The notes under the pieces: model-generated
Database searches by the model: none
What the model saw: only the letters and a program-made list of their open reading frames with translations
What the model was told of the DNA's origin: nothing
In this document: positions 41,116 through 52,439 of the stretch, in pieces
Layout: each line of letters begins with the position of its first letter
Position numbering within the stretch: the stretch's first letter is position 1
Position numbers and translations under genes: made by a program
NCBI GenBank assembly: GCA_948474755.1
Contig: CAOLHI010003121.1
Location: forward strand, 62,001 to 126,000
From: Ctenosaura bakeri
Lineage: Eukaryota > Chordata > Lepidosauria > Squamata > Iguanidae
DNA: 64,000 nucleotides
Direction of reading: 5' to 3'

Positions 41116-42921
41116 CTAAAAACACTCTTAAAGCAAAAGGCGTAATCTAAAGTTATGTTCCTTCCCATTGCATGTGGTTGGCCTTAGTACACTTTTGCTT
41201 CATCACTCTCCAGCAGGCCCAGTTGTCAAGGAATCTTGGTCCAATTTTGGATTTCATGTGTATGTGTGAGAGGAAGGGGTGTCATTGTATCCTACCCTAA
41301 TCTTGGTGGGAGAGTGAGCCACTGCCTGGTGTCCCTTATGCAGGAGTGCATACACAGAAAACATCCAACAGAGAGGGGTGGCAGGACATGAGTTAAAGAA
41401 GAGGTCTGTAAGGAGGCCTGAGAACTATCTATGCTCAGAGCACTTAATAAGATCTCCTGAAGGGAACTGTTATATAAATTAAGGAAAATGTTTGTCATAT
41501 CAGGTCTGCCTCTTTCTCCTAGTGAAGCTCAGTGGACAGGAAAACTTCCCTCTACAAGGATAGATCTGAAATGACCCTTCATCTAGGGGTGCAAGCACCT
41601 GAGTGGTTCATGGTCACTCAGCCATGGCCATTCTGGAGACCTCAGAGGGCCCACACTCAGTGCAAGTAAAAAAAGCCTATCCAGACTGTGAGAGCCCACT
41701 TCTCACCTTTTGCCCCTCTTTTGTTCTAGGCTGGGACGGCTGAAGCATTTCTTCTGCCGAAACAGGAACAGGGTGTCCCCAGATCCACCTGGCCTTTCCC
41801 CCTGTGCCCAAAAGACACCCGCGACTGAGGGAAAGAGGAGGTCCAAATGTTGTAGTTGGTGGAAATGCAGGAAGATCTTCCCCCTGCCCTGCGAGTCACC
41901 CAGCCCCACAGGAGATGTGGAGCCATGTGTCCTGGTTAACAAGCTAGATGACATCATTGAGGACACAGCCAACTCTTTTGGTGAGATGATATGCAGGGCT
42001 TCTGAGCAATTGTAAGGCGGGAACCAAGGACCCAGCGAATTGGGTGAAGGGGGAGGGGGAGAGGCAAAACTTGTCTCGCTTGACTTCTGCCATGTCTTTT
42101 TGCCACAGAACGGAAGAAGTCTTTCTGGCCACTCGCAACACTGCGGTGGCAGGAAAAGCTCCCCCTTAATAATGGGGCAATTGAGAGGATGCTGAAGAAG
42201 TTAATAGCCAGGAAACAGGTACAAGTCTCTGTGCCATCCTATCCCCAAATACACAGACAAACTGACACAACTGCATAGAAAGCTGCATTTCCACAACCCT
42301 TTTCTTGAGACACGTTCATTTTCTGGGACTCTTGGGTGCCTAGATTGGCATCCTTCGTCACTCCTGGGGAATTACAGTGGGCTTGGGTGTTCAAGAAATC
42401 TGGGTGTCCTGGCTGCATATTGCCAAATTTCGTAGTATGGAAGACAATGGTTATGATGGGTCCTAGTCTCACTGACAACCTGCACAATGGGGCTTGGATG
42501 TCTGGAAGTGAGGAGAGACACAAGTGTGCTCCCAACTCAAAGACTGATTTTCTTGACTTCTAGGACTTCCAGGGCTGTCCTTTAGCTGAAAAGCTGGAGT
42601 TTTTAAAAGCGGTGGTGGCTAGCTGCCGGGCAGCACAGAAGAACGAGCAGGTTGCATTGGAGCATCTGTTCCAGAAGACTGAGCTGGCACAAGCCATTGT
42701 GGTGAGTAAGGGTCAGCACTTGGATCCCGGAAGCATAAAAGGGCTGATGAGGAGCCCTGGAGTTTAGCACTGGCAGGGTGGGGAGAAAGATCCAGCTTGG
42801 CGATGTTGGTGGAGAAACCAGGAAGGGAGTTTTTGGGGAGGGCTTTCCAAATCTTTGCTCTTTGGGCAGGTCAGGGAGTGACAAGGCCTTTTTATTTTTC
42901 ACCTCTTTCTACCTCTCCCAG

Positions 42922-43001
42922 GTGGTGTTGGAGAGTTGACCAGTCCGCTCTGTGTCCTTGCCTGTCCTTTCCTGCTCCATGCTAGCCCTCTACCACCTCA
43001 G
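42922..43001 (+). pseudogene. MROH-type exon 4 with in-frame TGA
   Basis: An 80-base exon between 'cctctcccag' and 'gtatca'. In the phase set by exon 3 it reads VVLES, stop, PVRSVSLPVLSCSMLALYHL, and leaves two bases that join the first base of exon 5 to give Ser followed by KFQPPLDRD. The stop is TGA at 42,937-42,939. The exact phase fit on both sides shows this is the right frame, so the stop is a point change and not a modelling error. Confidence 0.7.
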
Positions 43002-43535
43002 GTATCAAGACTCCTTCTGTGCCAGGGCATCTGCACTAACTGAGCCTTCTGAAAGCTTACAGTGGGTTTGGGAAGTATGAGAGGTAACTGGGATTTCTGC
43101 TCCTGCTCTTGCCCATTTCTCCAAACTAAGATAGGGCTTCTCCTTACTCTTATGTAGAGGTCTGTCATATCTACCTCTTGAAAGCTTTCAAGGGCCTTGC
43201 AGGCAGTGAATGGCAGTGCTTCCACCTTTTCTTCACGTCCTCCTTCATGCTGAGGGACACACCACACAAGAATGCCATTAACTCTCAGTACACAACTATG
43301 AAGGCAGAGGAGGAGGATCAAGACTGAGATCAAGGCACAGTAAAAGGACCCTCTCAACTGTTGCTCATGCCACAACTGCCAATCCAGAGTGCCTTCTCTG
43401 TCACTGATGTTTAACATAGAAACATACCTTGGGAATTCCAGTACAGGAACTCACACAGAAAAGAGTTTGGACATAGAATCACTTTGGGATCTTAGCCAAC
43501 TGGTCTCCTATACTCTGCCCTTTCGAAGAAAAAAC

Positions 43536-45353
43536 AGATGGAGGTATAAAAGTCAAAAAGAAGGTGGCCTGGGACTTCCAAATTTAAAATGGTATTATTA
43601 TGCAAATCAATTGAGATATATCATAGATGGAGTTTCAGGAAATGGTGATTTAGATTGGTTAGAGACAGAAGATAAGAATATTGAGATGAAATTAGAAAAT
43701 ATATTTTTTAGGAATTTTTCAAAGAAAGAAATGGAAAAAATAGAAAATCCTTTTATAAAAAATATAATAGAAATATGGAAGAAAAATAAAAGAAAATTGA
43801 TACCGAATATATCAATACTAACTCCGATAGTAATGATGGAAAAATTTCCAATAAATTTAAGAGAAATAATAGAGAAAGAAATAAAAAAACAAAAAATATA
43901 TAGATTAAAAGATTGGATGAAAATAATGATAAATAAAGAAAGAATGAAAGAGAGATTGCAGGAAACTAAGATATCTTGGTTAAATTATATACAACTAGAG
44001 CAATGGACAAAGAGTATGAAAAGATATGTTAAGGATTTTAAAGAATATACTAAATTTGAACAAATTATTATTCAAAGAGAAAATATGCAAGAAAATGAAA
44101 TATTAAAAGGTAGTATAAGTGAAATATATAAAATATTAGCAAAAGAACAAGAAGAGGATTATCTTAGAAAAATATGGGAGGAAGAGACAGTACAAACTAT
44201 AGATATACAAGAATGGAGAAAAATTTGGGAACAACGCCATTTAAAAAAATTATCAATAAGAATAAAAGAGAATTATTATAAAATAGTTTGGAAATGGTAC
44301 TTGACTCCAGTGAAATTAAATCAAATAGATGAGAAATATTCAAGATTGTGTTGGAGAGGATGTCAAGAAATTGGTACATATATGCATATGTGGTGGAATT
44401 GCAACAAGATAAAGGAATTTTGGCAAAAGGTTTTTAAAGAGATAAAAGAGATTATAGGATTAGAAATACCAGTATGTCCAAATATAGCGTTGTTGTCCAT
44501 ATATAATAAGGTAGAGTGTACTCAGGCAAAGAAAGAATTAATAACAAATTTGTTAACTGCAGCGAGATTAATAATAGCAAAAAAATGGAAGACAAATGAA
44601 AAATTTCAAATAGAAGAATGGTATAAAGAAGTGTGGAAAATTGCAATTAATGATAAACTAACATGTAGAATTAGGTTTATGAAAGGTTTGGTAAAAACAA
44701 ATGATTTTGAAGAAATTTGGAAAATATTTTTAGAAAAAGTTTTGAAAAGAGATGGTAATGCTACCCTGTTAAAAGAAGAATGGCAATTTTGGAAAGTGGA
44801 TTAAATAAAAAGTTGGCTCTGGGGGGTGGGTTTTTTTTTATTATTATTACTTTTATCTTTTATTTTGTATTTTTATATTGTTTACTATCTGTGTGTGTTA
44901 AACTTGTTATTTATAGATGTAATTTGATATGTGATGTTCAATGTTTAAAAGGGAGAAAAAAAGTTAAAAGGTAATTGGTTTTAGAGAGAGGTTATTTTTA
45001 GAGATATTAAGTAATAAGTTTATAATTAATAATAGTAAGAGATTAAATGGGAGTGAAAAATATTGAATTAAGAGTGAAAGTATAATAATAAAAATGAATA
45101 TAATGAAAATAAGAATTGAAGATACGTAACAAAAATGTATAAGTTGTATGAACGGAACAAGCTGAACAAGTTTATGATTTTAGGGGAAGGGAAAAACAAT
45201 AATATAAGTTTGCATTGTTTAAAAGAAGGAAAAAAATTTTTTGTTTTGTTTTGTCTGTTTGTTTGTTTTTTAAGTCACCATTATGTATAACACATGGTGT
45301 TTTATTTTTCGTTTGTTTTTGTGTTATAGTTTAATAAAATTTAAAAAAGAAAA
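43536..45353 (+). mobile_element. 5'-truncated L1 LINE with open ORF2 C-terminus
   Basis: The open frame from about 43,527 to 44,804 encodes the C-terminal part of L1 ORF2: GGLGLPNLKWYYYANQLRYI, YKIVWKWYLTPVKL, the cysteine region CWRGCQEIGTYMHMWWNC, and AARLIIAKKWK near the end. The endonuclease and RT catalytic core are missing through 5' truncation. A T- and A-rich 3' UTR and an A-rich end follow. The 10-base word AAGAAAAAAC lies at both borders (43,526-43,535 and 45,354-45,363) and may be the target duplication. It sits in the MROH intron in sense orientation. More than 400 codons without a stop suggest a young copy. Confidence 0.85.
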
Positions 45354-45886
45354 AAGAAAAAACGGAGATGTTTCATTTTGAGGCAGCAAAATATAAAGGA
45401 GCTTTGTGGTGCTTTGAAGACTTACAGCTTAAGTTTAGCATCTTCCTTTTCTACTCTTGATGATGTACTTGAGATTTTTAAACCTCATGACAGTAGATTG
45501 TTTAGAGGATAAAGAGGAATGATGCCTCTAGTTACAATGAAGACAAACTGTATGAACAATCTACTAGGTATTTGGACACCCAGGGCTGAATGTTTCCATG
45601 CCTTTCATCCTTTCAAAAAGAGGGATAGGCAGATTTCCTGGGAGGCCTTTGCAAAAGAGAGAGTGATGGGTGGGTCCCTCCTGAGTCCTTCACTTGGAGC
45701 AGGCTGAAATATGCTCTCAACCTCCCTCCTTCCCTCCCTCTAATGGACTGCTTTTCTTTTTCTTCCACCAGCAAGTTCCAACCTCCTCTGGATCGTGATC
45801 TTGAATCAAGCATCCTGCGCCTGACGCTAGATGGAGTTTTCAGCATGGAAGGTGCACTGTCTCACAGCCAGGCGACAAAAATGGTG

Positions 45887-46020
45887 AGAGGCCTGGAAGC
45901 CATGCTTTATGAGGATAGACTTAGAGAGCTGGGTATGTTTAGTCTGCAGAAGAGAAGGTCAGGAGGGGACATCATAGCCATGTTTAAATATTTGAAGGGA
46001 TGCCATGTAGAGGAAGGAGA
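45887..46020 (+). mobile_element. CR1 3' fragment next to MROH exon 5
   Basis: 'ggcctggaagccatgcttta', 'cttagagagctgggtatgtt', 'tagtctgcagaagagaaggt', 'ggacatcatagccatgttta' and 'tttgaagggatgccatgtag' match the CR1 3' coding end that also appears at 37,530. It begins within a few bases of the exon 5 donor (gt at 45,884). Confidence 0.75.
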
Positions 46021-46560
46021 GAGGTTTGAGGTCTCTATCTGCACTCATTCTCATGTCTCCTTCTGTCCTTCCTTTAAGGATTTCTATGCACCATCTTCAG
46101 TGACTTTGGGGCGCCTTCTTCTGGGACTCTTGAGTACAGACCCCACAGACAAGCACCATGTCTTTTTGCTGAATGTAAGTGTCTTAAAGAGGACAGCCAC
46201 TCATTTCCCACTGCAAAATCCAAAGGAGACTCCCCCAGGGAATCTGGTCAATGGTCACTCCCTCAGGACCATCTTTGGCCAGAAAGGGCACCAGTTCCCA
46301 GCTGCACAGGTTCTGAACTGTTGTTCCCTTCCACAGCATATAAACATCTGGCTGAAGTCATCGAGCAGCCACAAAGAATTCCGGGTCATCTCTTATGCTT
46401 CCGATCTGCTCCAGCATGCCATCCATCTGATAAGCCTCAAGGTGAGCGCCCCATATACTGGCCTGACTTGGGACCCTATTTTTCAGAACAGAGAGGAATT
46501 AAAGGAGAACTGGGCAGAGACTTATAGAGTAGTAAGATGTCTTGGTTTCTTTTCTGTCAG

Positions 46561-46695
46561 ACCTCAGAAACCCTCCCCAACTTAGGACAACTCGTGACTG
46601 TCTATGCCCTGCGCATTACATCATGCATCCAGATGTGAGCCATCATGCCAGGGTGGCACTTTCTTGCCTCCACACATTCCTCCTGCACTGGAAGG
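46561..46695 (+). pseudogene. MROH-type exon 8 with one-base deletion
   Basis: A 135-base exon. It opens in frame as [19 protein letters not shown] and reaches a stop (ATG TGA) near 46,635. From there the conserved reading continues in the next frame as DVSHHARVALSCLHTFLLH. Loss of one G from a GG pair at 'atccag|atgtgagcc' explains it. Independent proof: exon 9 starts in a phase that needs exon 8 to be 3n+1 long, while the observed length is 3n. Confidence 0.7.
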
Positions 46696-49639
46696 GTAAG
46701 GAATCTGGAGAGGAGGGTACCAGCACTCTTGCAAGCAAAAACCAGAAAGACTCAGAATCCCAAGAGTTACCTTAAAACCATTTTCTTTTTTCTTTTTCTC
46801 AGGGCTTCCAAATGAACATCCGGTGGAAGTCCTCTGGTGCGAGGAAGAATGTGACAAATTAATGGCAGATTACATTGACACTTGCAGGGTCGGGGAGGTA
46901 AGGATGTCCTCTTTCCTTGTATTACCAACTATTCCTTTAAGAAAGAAACTATAGACAGACAATCTGTGAAATTTCAAGCCAGAGAGGCACAATTTCTGCC
47001 TCCTTGAGAGAACCACTGATGTAGAAATGCCCTGTTGGTATAACAAAATAAAAAGCAAAATATGGATCAAGGAATTGGATAGTTTGAGTCTTCTTCCCTC
47101 GTAGTATACTGGAGGTGGACTCGAGGTTGGGAGAATACAGAGGGCCTCAGAGCTGCCTCTTTTCTGCACTGAGGGGAAATGCTTCTAGTTTTCTGGTGGC
47201 CTTTTCAGTACTGGAAAGGGAGGCTTTGGGAAAGAGGAAAGGAGTGGATAATTTTTCACATTCCCACTTCCCATACCACCATCACCTCCCCACTGTAGTC
47301 AGGAGGAAAGGTAAAATCTGAGTCTTTTAGTGCCCTGGGTGACATGGCAAAAGAAGGCTTGAGGAGGAAGATATCCTGTTGCCCTTCAAAGACAGCATTT
47401 GTGGAAACAGGCAAGGAGAAGGGGGCAAAAGAATGCAGTAGAAGAGAAAGAAAGGTCACTCCATCTTCTCACTAACAAGTGCCTGCTTCCCTTCTTCCTC
47501 ATATTGGGAAATCTCAGTTAGGTCCATCCTTGAAAGGGAAACTTTCATTCCAAGTTTGCTCATCTTGCTGAGGTGATTCCCATCCCCCCCCCGCCGCCTT
47601 CTTGATTCCCCTCAACGTACTAAAAGGCCCCTGCTGTTTCTACTGGCTGTCTTCTAGAGTCTTCTAGACACATGCCTTCAGCATTGGGTTATGCGTGTCT
47701 CCATTTATTCTTCACTGTTGCTCCCAGCCCAGAAAAATTCTCCAGGAATAAAATCCCTTTTTACTTTTAGGCATTCAGTAAAATTCTGAGAGAAGAGGAG
47801 AGGAAGGAAATGATCAGCTCTGCTTGGCTGTCAGCCAATGATTTTTTGATTGATAACAACATGACCGGAGTTCTCCTTTTGTATGGCATTGCTGGAAAAT
47901 CCTACATATTTTTATTGGACAGAAATGTAAGTAAGGAACTAACACAGGCTTAAAAGGGTGGAACTGCCAGGCCTGTTTCCTTCTCAGGATCAGTGAGGCA
48001 GTGTAGGCAGGGCTCACAGGACTTTTCATGTGCAGGGATGATGAGCTCCTAAGCTGTCCCCCTCAATTTCCCTCTCTCTTCTCAGAACAGACAGATTTTG
48101 TGACAGCTTGGTTTTGAGTAGATGATTCAGATCTAGTAGCTTAACAAAAGACCTACTCCTTCTGCAGATGGAATCTCCTAGAACTGGTTTCTTCATATGG
48201 ATCAATCAGCATACTGCACATTTGGATGCTTCCTGGAAATACAACTAGGGGGACTGATATGGTGTGTGGTGCCACTTCAAAATGAGCAATTCATCAGGAT
48301 ACTGGGAGGCACATCACAAGGAAGTTCCACGGATGAAGGAAGTAGAGAGAAAGGGGAAGGACGATGTGACAAATGCTTTGAAGTTCCAGGTCCCAGCCCC
48401 CAGAAAGTTCTGTAGGTCTTCCCTGGGTTATATGGAGTTTCAGTACACCTCACCACAGAATGACAAAGCAGCAGTTTGCCAAACCTGATGGGTTGGATTT
48501 CTTACCTTTTTAGCCAGAAATCGTGGAGCAGAGGGCAGCTGAACGCCTGTTCAGATTGCAGGAGCTGAAGGAGGTCCCCACAACCCTGGAGAGCCTTGTC
48601 CACATTCAAGGTAAAAGTGCTACCAAATACCTGAATACGTGTAATTTTTCTAAAGACCAGGAACAAGGATGTGTTTGTTGGTCCTCTTTGCTCTTTGTCC
48701 AAGAGATCCATCAGCTGTGTGTTCTCTGGATCTTGGTCTCTTGCTCCTTGGCCAAAGTTGAAATGCTCATGTTAAGAGATACCCCATGGAGTGCAGATGC
48801 TTAATAGAACAGTCTTTGGAGTATGCCAGCAGGTAGCTAGCATGTCATTTCCTCCACACATTCCCAAAACCCCTGGACAAAGAAACAATAACCAGCGTGG
48901 CCCAGTCTACTACATTATAGAAGAGATGCATATTTTTGGAACGAGCCTTGCCACCTCTGAGCAATTTCTTCCTTTTCACCTCGTAATCTTGAAAATGTCC
49001 CCATTTGGAAGAGAGTTTGCTGCCCCTCCCCATTTTGGCTGGACACCCCAGTTTATCAAAGAAGGCCAAATTCATTTAAAAAGATGAAGCTGAACAGTTT
49101 GGACCCTTTCCAAGTTAATAAAAACTTGGATATGCCTCAATGTCCCTTTCTTGCTTTTCTCTTCCATACAGATGATATGGTGCTTGAAGATACTGAGCAC
49201 TCTGATTGCAGTTCTGAAGACTGTCTTCCAGAGGGGAATAGGATCTGTGCAGTCTTCTACAGGTGCACATCCAAAAGGAAGGCAAGTGTGGAACACCATC
49301 AATGGTTTTCTTATGGAAAAAGAGAATCAAAGAGGGAAGGAAAGACAGAGAATGAGTGAAAGAGCAAGAAATGGGAATATTTAACTTGCCCCAGAAGCAA
49401 GCTAAAATATTCATTGTTAAAAACAAGATATGTCCTTCTCTTGAATCATCCAGCCAAATTTCAGCTTTTGCTACCATCCTGGATCTGGGAGACAAAGCAT
49501 ACATTTCCACCTAATGGAACTATGATACATCTCCTCTCCCCCATGTCATGCCCCTGTCCCAGGATCCAGACAGGACCCTTCCCAAGAACCGTAACACAGA
49601 AACATGAGACAGACAATACTTAGGGCAGCCAGTGTAAGT

Positions 49640-50010
49640 GGAAAAGGGAGAGTCCAGGAATCTCAGAGCATTTATATAGCTAGGACTTATTAAATAGGCA
49701 AAGAGCTGTGGAAGGCTCTCTATATAAAGAAGGAGCAGAATAGGAGGAAGCTGTTGCAGTCAAGGCATTCGTATTGGTGGAAGCAACTCAGCTTACAATT
49801 GGATTCCTTGCTCATGCTCCTAGAAACCTTGACTTTTGCCTTTTGTATGGACTTCACCACTGCACCGTTGCTCTGGATTTACTGTGAACTCAGACTGCAG
49901 AACAACAACAAGTAATTCGCTAGCAAACTAATACAAACTTTGCTTGTGCCTGCTGATAACAGGCTCTAATTAGATAGCTATAAGCCTTGGCTGGCTGCTG
50001 GACAAGACAG
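49640..50010 (+). mobile_element. Putative 5' LTR of a gypsy element
   Basis: It lies directly before the gypsy coding remnant. A clear TATA box, 'ctctatataaagaaggag', is at 49,718-49,735. The stretch 'ctctaattagatagctataa' to 'gccttggctggctgctgg' near its end recurs at 50,793-50,831 after the coding remnant, as LTR ends would. The left limit was not determined. Confidence 0.5.
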
Positions 50011-50046
50011 ACTGATTGCAACCCTTACTTTATAGTTGCTACAGCC

Positions 50047-50812
50047 ATGGAAGAACCTCAGTAACAAAATCAAGTTCTTGTAAACGAAGTAACACAGTGC
50101 TCAACAGCTGTAGCAAAACTGCAGGCTTGACTCAATCAGCTCCAGCAGCAGCCGACTCACCCACCTCCTCCTGCTTGGCAAGTTCTACTTGGCAACTGTG
50201 CCCCACTTCCTAGTGGTCCTGGGGATGCCTCGGCTGGACCAGCATGATCCTCACATCTCTTGGTCCTGAGACAAGGTGCTTTTTGTGTCGGAGTACTGCC
50301 AGGAGCACTGTTAGCTACAGAGCGTGCATGCACCCCAGAGCTGGACTCCACAGAGCCTTCAGTGGTACTACTGCGTAAGTACCAGGACTTTGCAGATGTT
50401 TTTGGCAAGAAGGAGGTGGACCAGCTGCCTCACCACCAGGCATCAATCTGGCCCTAGGGGCACCAATTCCAGCAGGTCATCTGTATTCCTTGTCAGAGTC
50501 GGAATTGGCTGCTTTGTAAAACTTCTTAGAACAAAACTTGAACCATGGCTTTATGAGACCCTTGATTTCCCCTGCAGGGGCTTCAGTGCTGTGTTTCCAC
50601 AAGAAGGATGGATGTCTGAGACTCTACAACAACTATAGAGCCCTGAAACCGACCACCCTCTTCAACTATTACCCCCTGCCCTTGATCCCAGAGCTGCTGG
50701 GGAGTTTGCACAATGCCAGGGTGTTCACCAAGCTGGATCTGCAGTGGGCCTATATTCTCATTCAGATCCAGGCTGGGAATGAATGGAAGACTGCTCTAAT
50801 TAGACAGCTGTA
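50047..50812 (+). pseudogene. Ty3/gypsy gag-pol remnant, internally deleted
   Basis: A gag start (MEEPQ, stop, then KLQA ... LNQLQQQPTHPPPPAWQ) at 50,047-50,220 is followed without protease by the pol words KYQDFADVFGKKEVDQLPHH, APIPAGHLYSLSESELAAL, FMRPLISPAGAS, KKDGCLRLYNNYRAL, YYPLPLIPELL and VFTKLDLQWAY. These are the first RT blocks of the chromovirus-like gypsy elements common in fish and reptiles. RT ends at GNEWKTAL, where the text jumps into the repeated LTR end. Stops and frame changes are present (for example TAA after SELAAL), and the catalytic RT box is lost. It cannot move on its own. Confidence 0.85.
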
Positions 50813-51149
50813 AGCCTTGGCTGGTTGCTGGCACAGGACCCCCAGTTCCTCTGCAGGAGATCACAGAGGATGTCTCATCACAGTTCTTCCAGCTATAGGA
50901 ATGTACCTGGATGTTCTCCTCCACCACCGTCACTCTGGTCTCCACCATTCATTAAATGGCAGTGTTGGGAGGACTGTAGCATATTAGACTGCTAAAGAAT
51001 TCCGGCCTCTGCAACAACAACAGAAAGGAAAGAAGGAAGGAAGGAAAAGGAAAAAGAAAAAAAATTACAGAGGCAGGAATTAGACTTGCACCTCTAGGAG
51101 TCACCAACAGTATCTCAGCACTTCTTTTACTCACACGTATTTCAAGTCT

Positions 51150-52430
51150 CTTTTAAAATATATTTTATTGAACACTAACATAGAGAACAATAAAAAAGAA
51201 AGTACATTCTTACAAACACCTAAACCTACACATATACATTACCCTACATATAGGCTACATGTAACTAAAACAAAAACTAGCAATACAAGATGCAACAATA
51301 ACAACAACAAATTGTTTCCCGTCCCCATTGCATATAATTCATATTACTTAAGTGTTTACACCTAACTATTAAATTATACCATAGTTATTAATTATTGATA
51401 ATAAATTATCATTTTAATTATTTATTTACTTAAATCCCCAAATTCATAAATTATTATTAACTTATACTCTATATTAGTTTATATTAATAATCTATCATAA
51501 AAAGTCCAGAAATCATAAAAAAGTACTAATCCTTGATATAAGATATAACCAATTAAAGCAACAAACAGGATATATCTTTTACTTCTAGCTTTACACTTCT
51601 CATGTAATTCTTAATTTCTTTCCACATCTTCCCATAATTATTTTTATATAATTGACTAGGTTTTCCCATTAAATAGATGCCTAAATATTTCACTTTCTTT
51701 TCACCTTTAAAACCTATTCTTAACTGCAATCAATTCATTTCTTGAAAATTCATATTCTCAATCAAAATGTTAGTCTTATCTTTATTTATATTTAAACCAG
51801 CTAATATTCCCAATTCCTTTAATTTTTCTTGCAAGTTCTGTATCGATTTTAGTGAGTCTTCCAGAGTAATCACCAAACAATCAGCAAAAGCTCTCAATTT
51901 AAATTCAGCTTTTTAAACTTTAATTCTAGTTATCTCAGTATCTTGTCTAATTCCACATTTCCATTGCCAAGATGAACAGCCAAGGGAACAGAGGACATCC
52001 TTGTCTTGTCCCTTTAGAACTTTCAGATGCTTTTGTTATATTCCCATTAACTATTATTTTTGCTGATTGAGTCAAATACATCGATTAATCCAAGTCAAAA
52101 AAATTTGATCATAATTTATCATTTCAATAACTTTAAAAAGAAATTCCCAATTCAAGTTATCAAAGGCCTTTTCTACACAAAAAAGAAAGGCACCTTGCTT
52201 TTCTTTATGGCAATGAAAATATTCTATCACATCCAAGACAAATTTAATATTTTCTTTCATTTGTCTTCCAGGTACAAATCCACTTTGGTCTTCATCAATG
52301 TAGTTATTTAATAAATTGTTCATTCTTTTTGCCAAAATCAAAGTAAAAATTTTAAAATAGTTATTTAACAAAGAAATTGGTCTAAAATTCTTAGGCAGAG
52401 TTGCATCTTGTTTTTCCTTTGGGATCAATA
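51150..52430 (-). mobile_element. Decayed L1 LINE, RT region to 3' end
   Basis: On the minus strand, 52,428-52,072 reads KNFRPISLLNNYFKIFTLIL, QSGFVPGRQMKENI and VEKAFDNLNWEFL, the L1 RT palm. GTRQGCPL and FAD-Cys (51,877-51,888) follow, then GLNINKDKTNIL and KVKYLGIYL. The second Asp of the FADD catalytic box is Cys here, so the enzyme would be dead. The copy ends in an AT-rich region with 'caataaaatatatttt' at 51,150. Sequence after the YLG block is deleted or unrecognisable. Confidence 0.8.
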
Positions 52431-52439
52431 CAATTTTTT

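Larger units (their letters stand above)
41730..49281 (+). pseudogene. MROH-type (maestro HEAT-like repeat) gene, probably a young pseudogene
   Basis: Twelve exons with AG/GT borders and compatible phases: 41,730-41,980; 42,109-42,218; 42,564-42,701; 42,922-43,001; 45,772-45,883; 46,079-46,174; 46,337-46,441; 46,561-46,695; 46,803-46,897; 47,771-47,926; 48,514-48,610; 49,172-49,281. The product would be a helical-repeat protein. [59 protein letters not shown] and RVGEAFSKILREEER fall in the order I know from sauropsid MROH proteins. The function of that family is poorly known. Two lesions break it: a TGA in exon 4 and a one-base deletion in exon 8. Everything else, including all splice sites, is kept, so decay is recent, or the two breaks are errors. 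The start and end exons are uncertain. The last donor is GC (aag|gcaagt). Confidence 0.7.

Noticed and set aside
45743..46585. A single 280-residue protein
   Set aside because: The frame runs through three exons, their introns and a CR1 fragment by chance. The exon model with splice sites and phases explains the conserved parts better.
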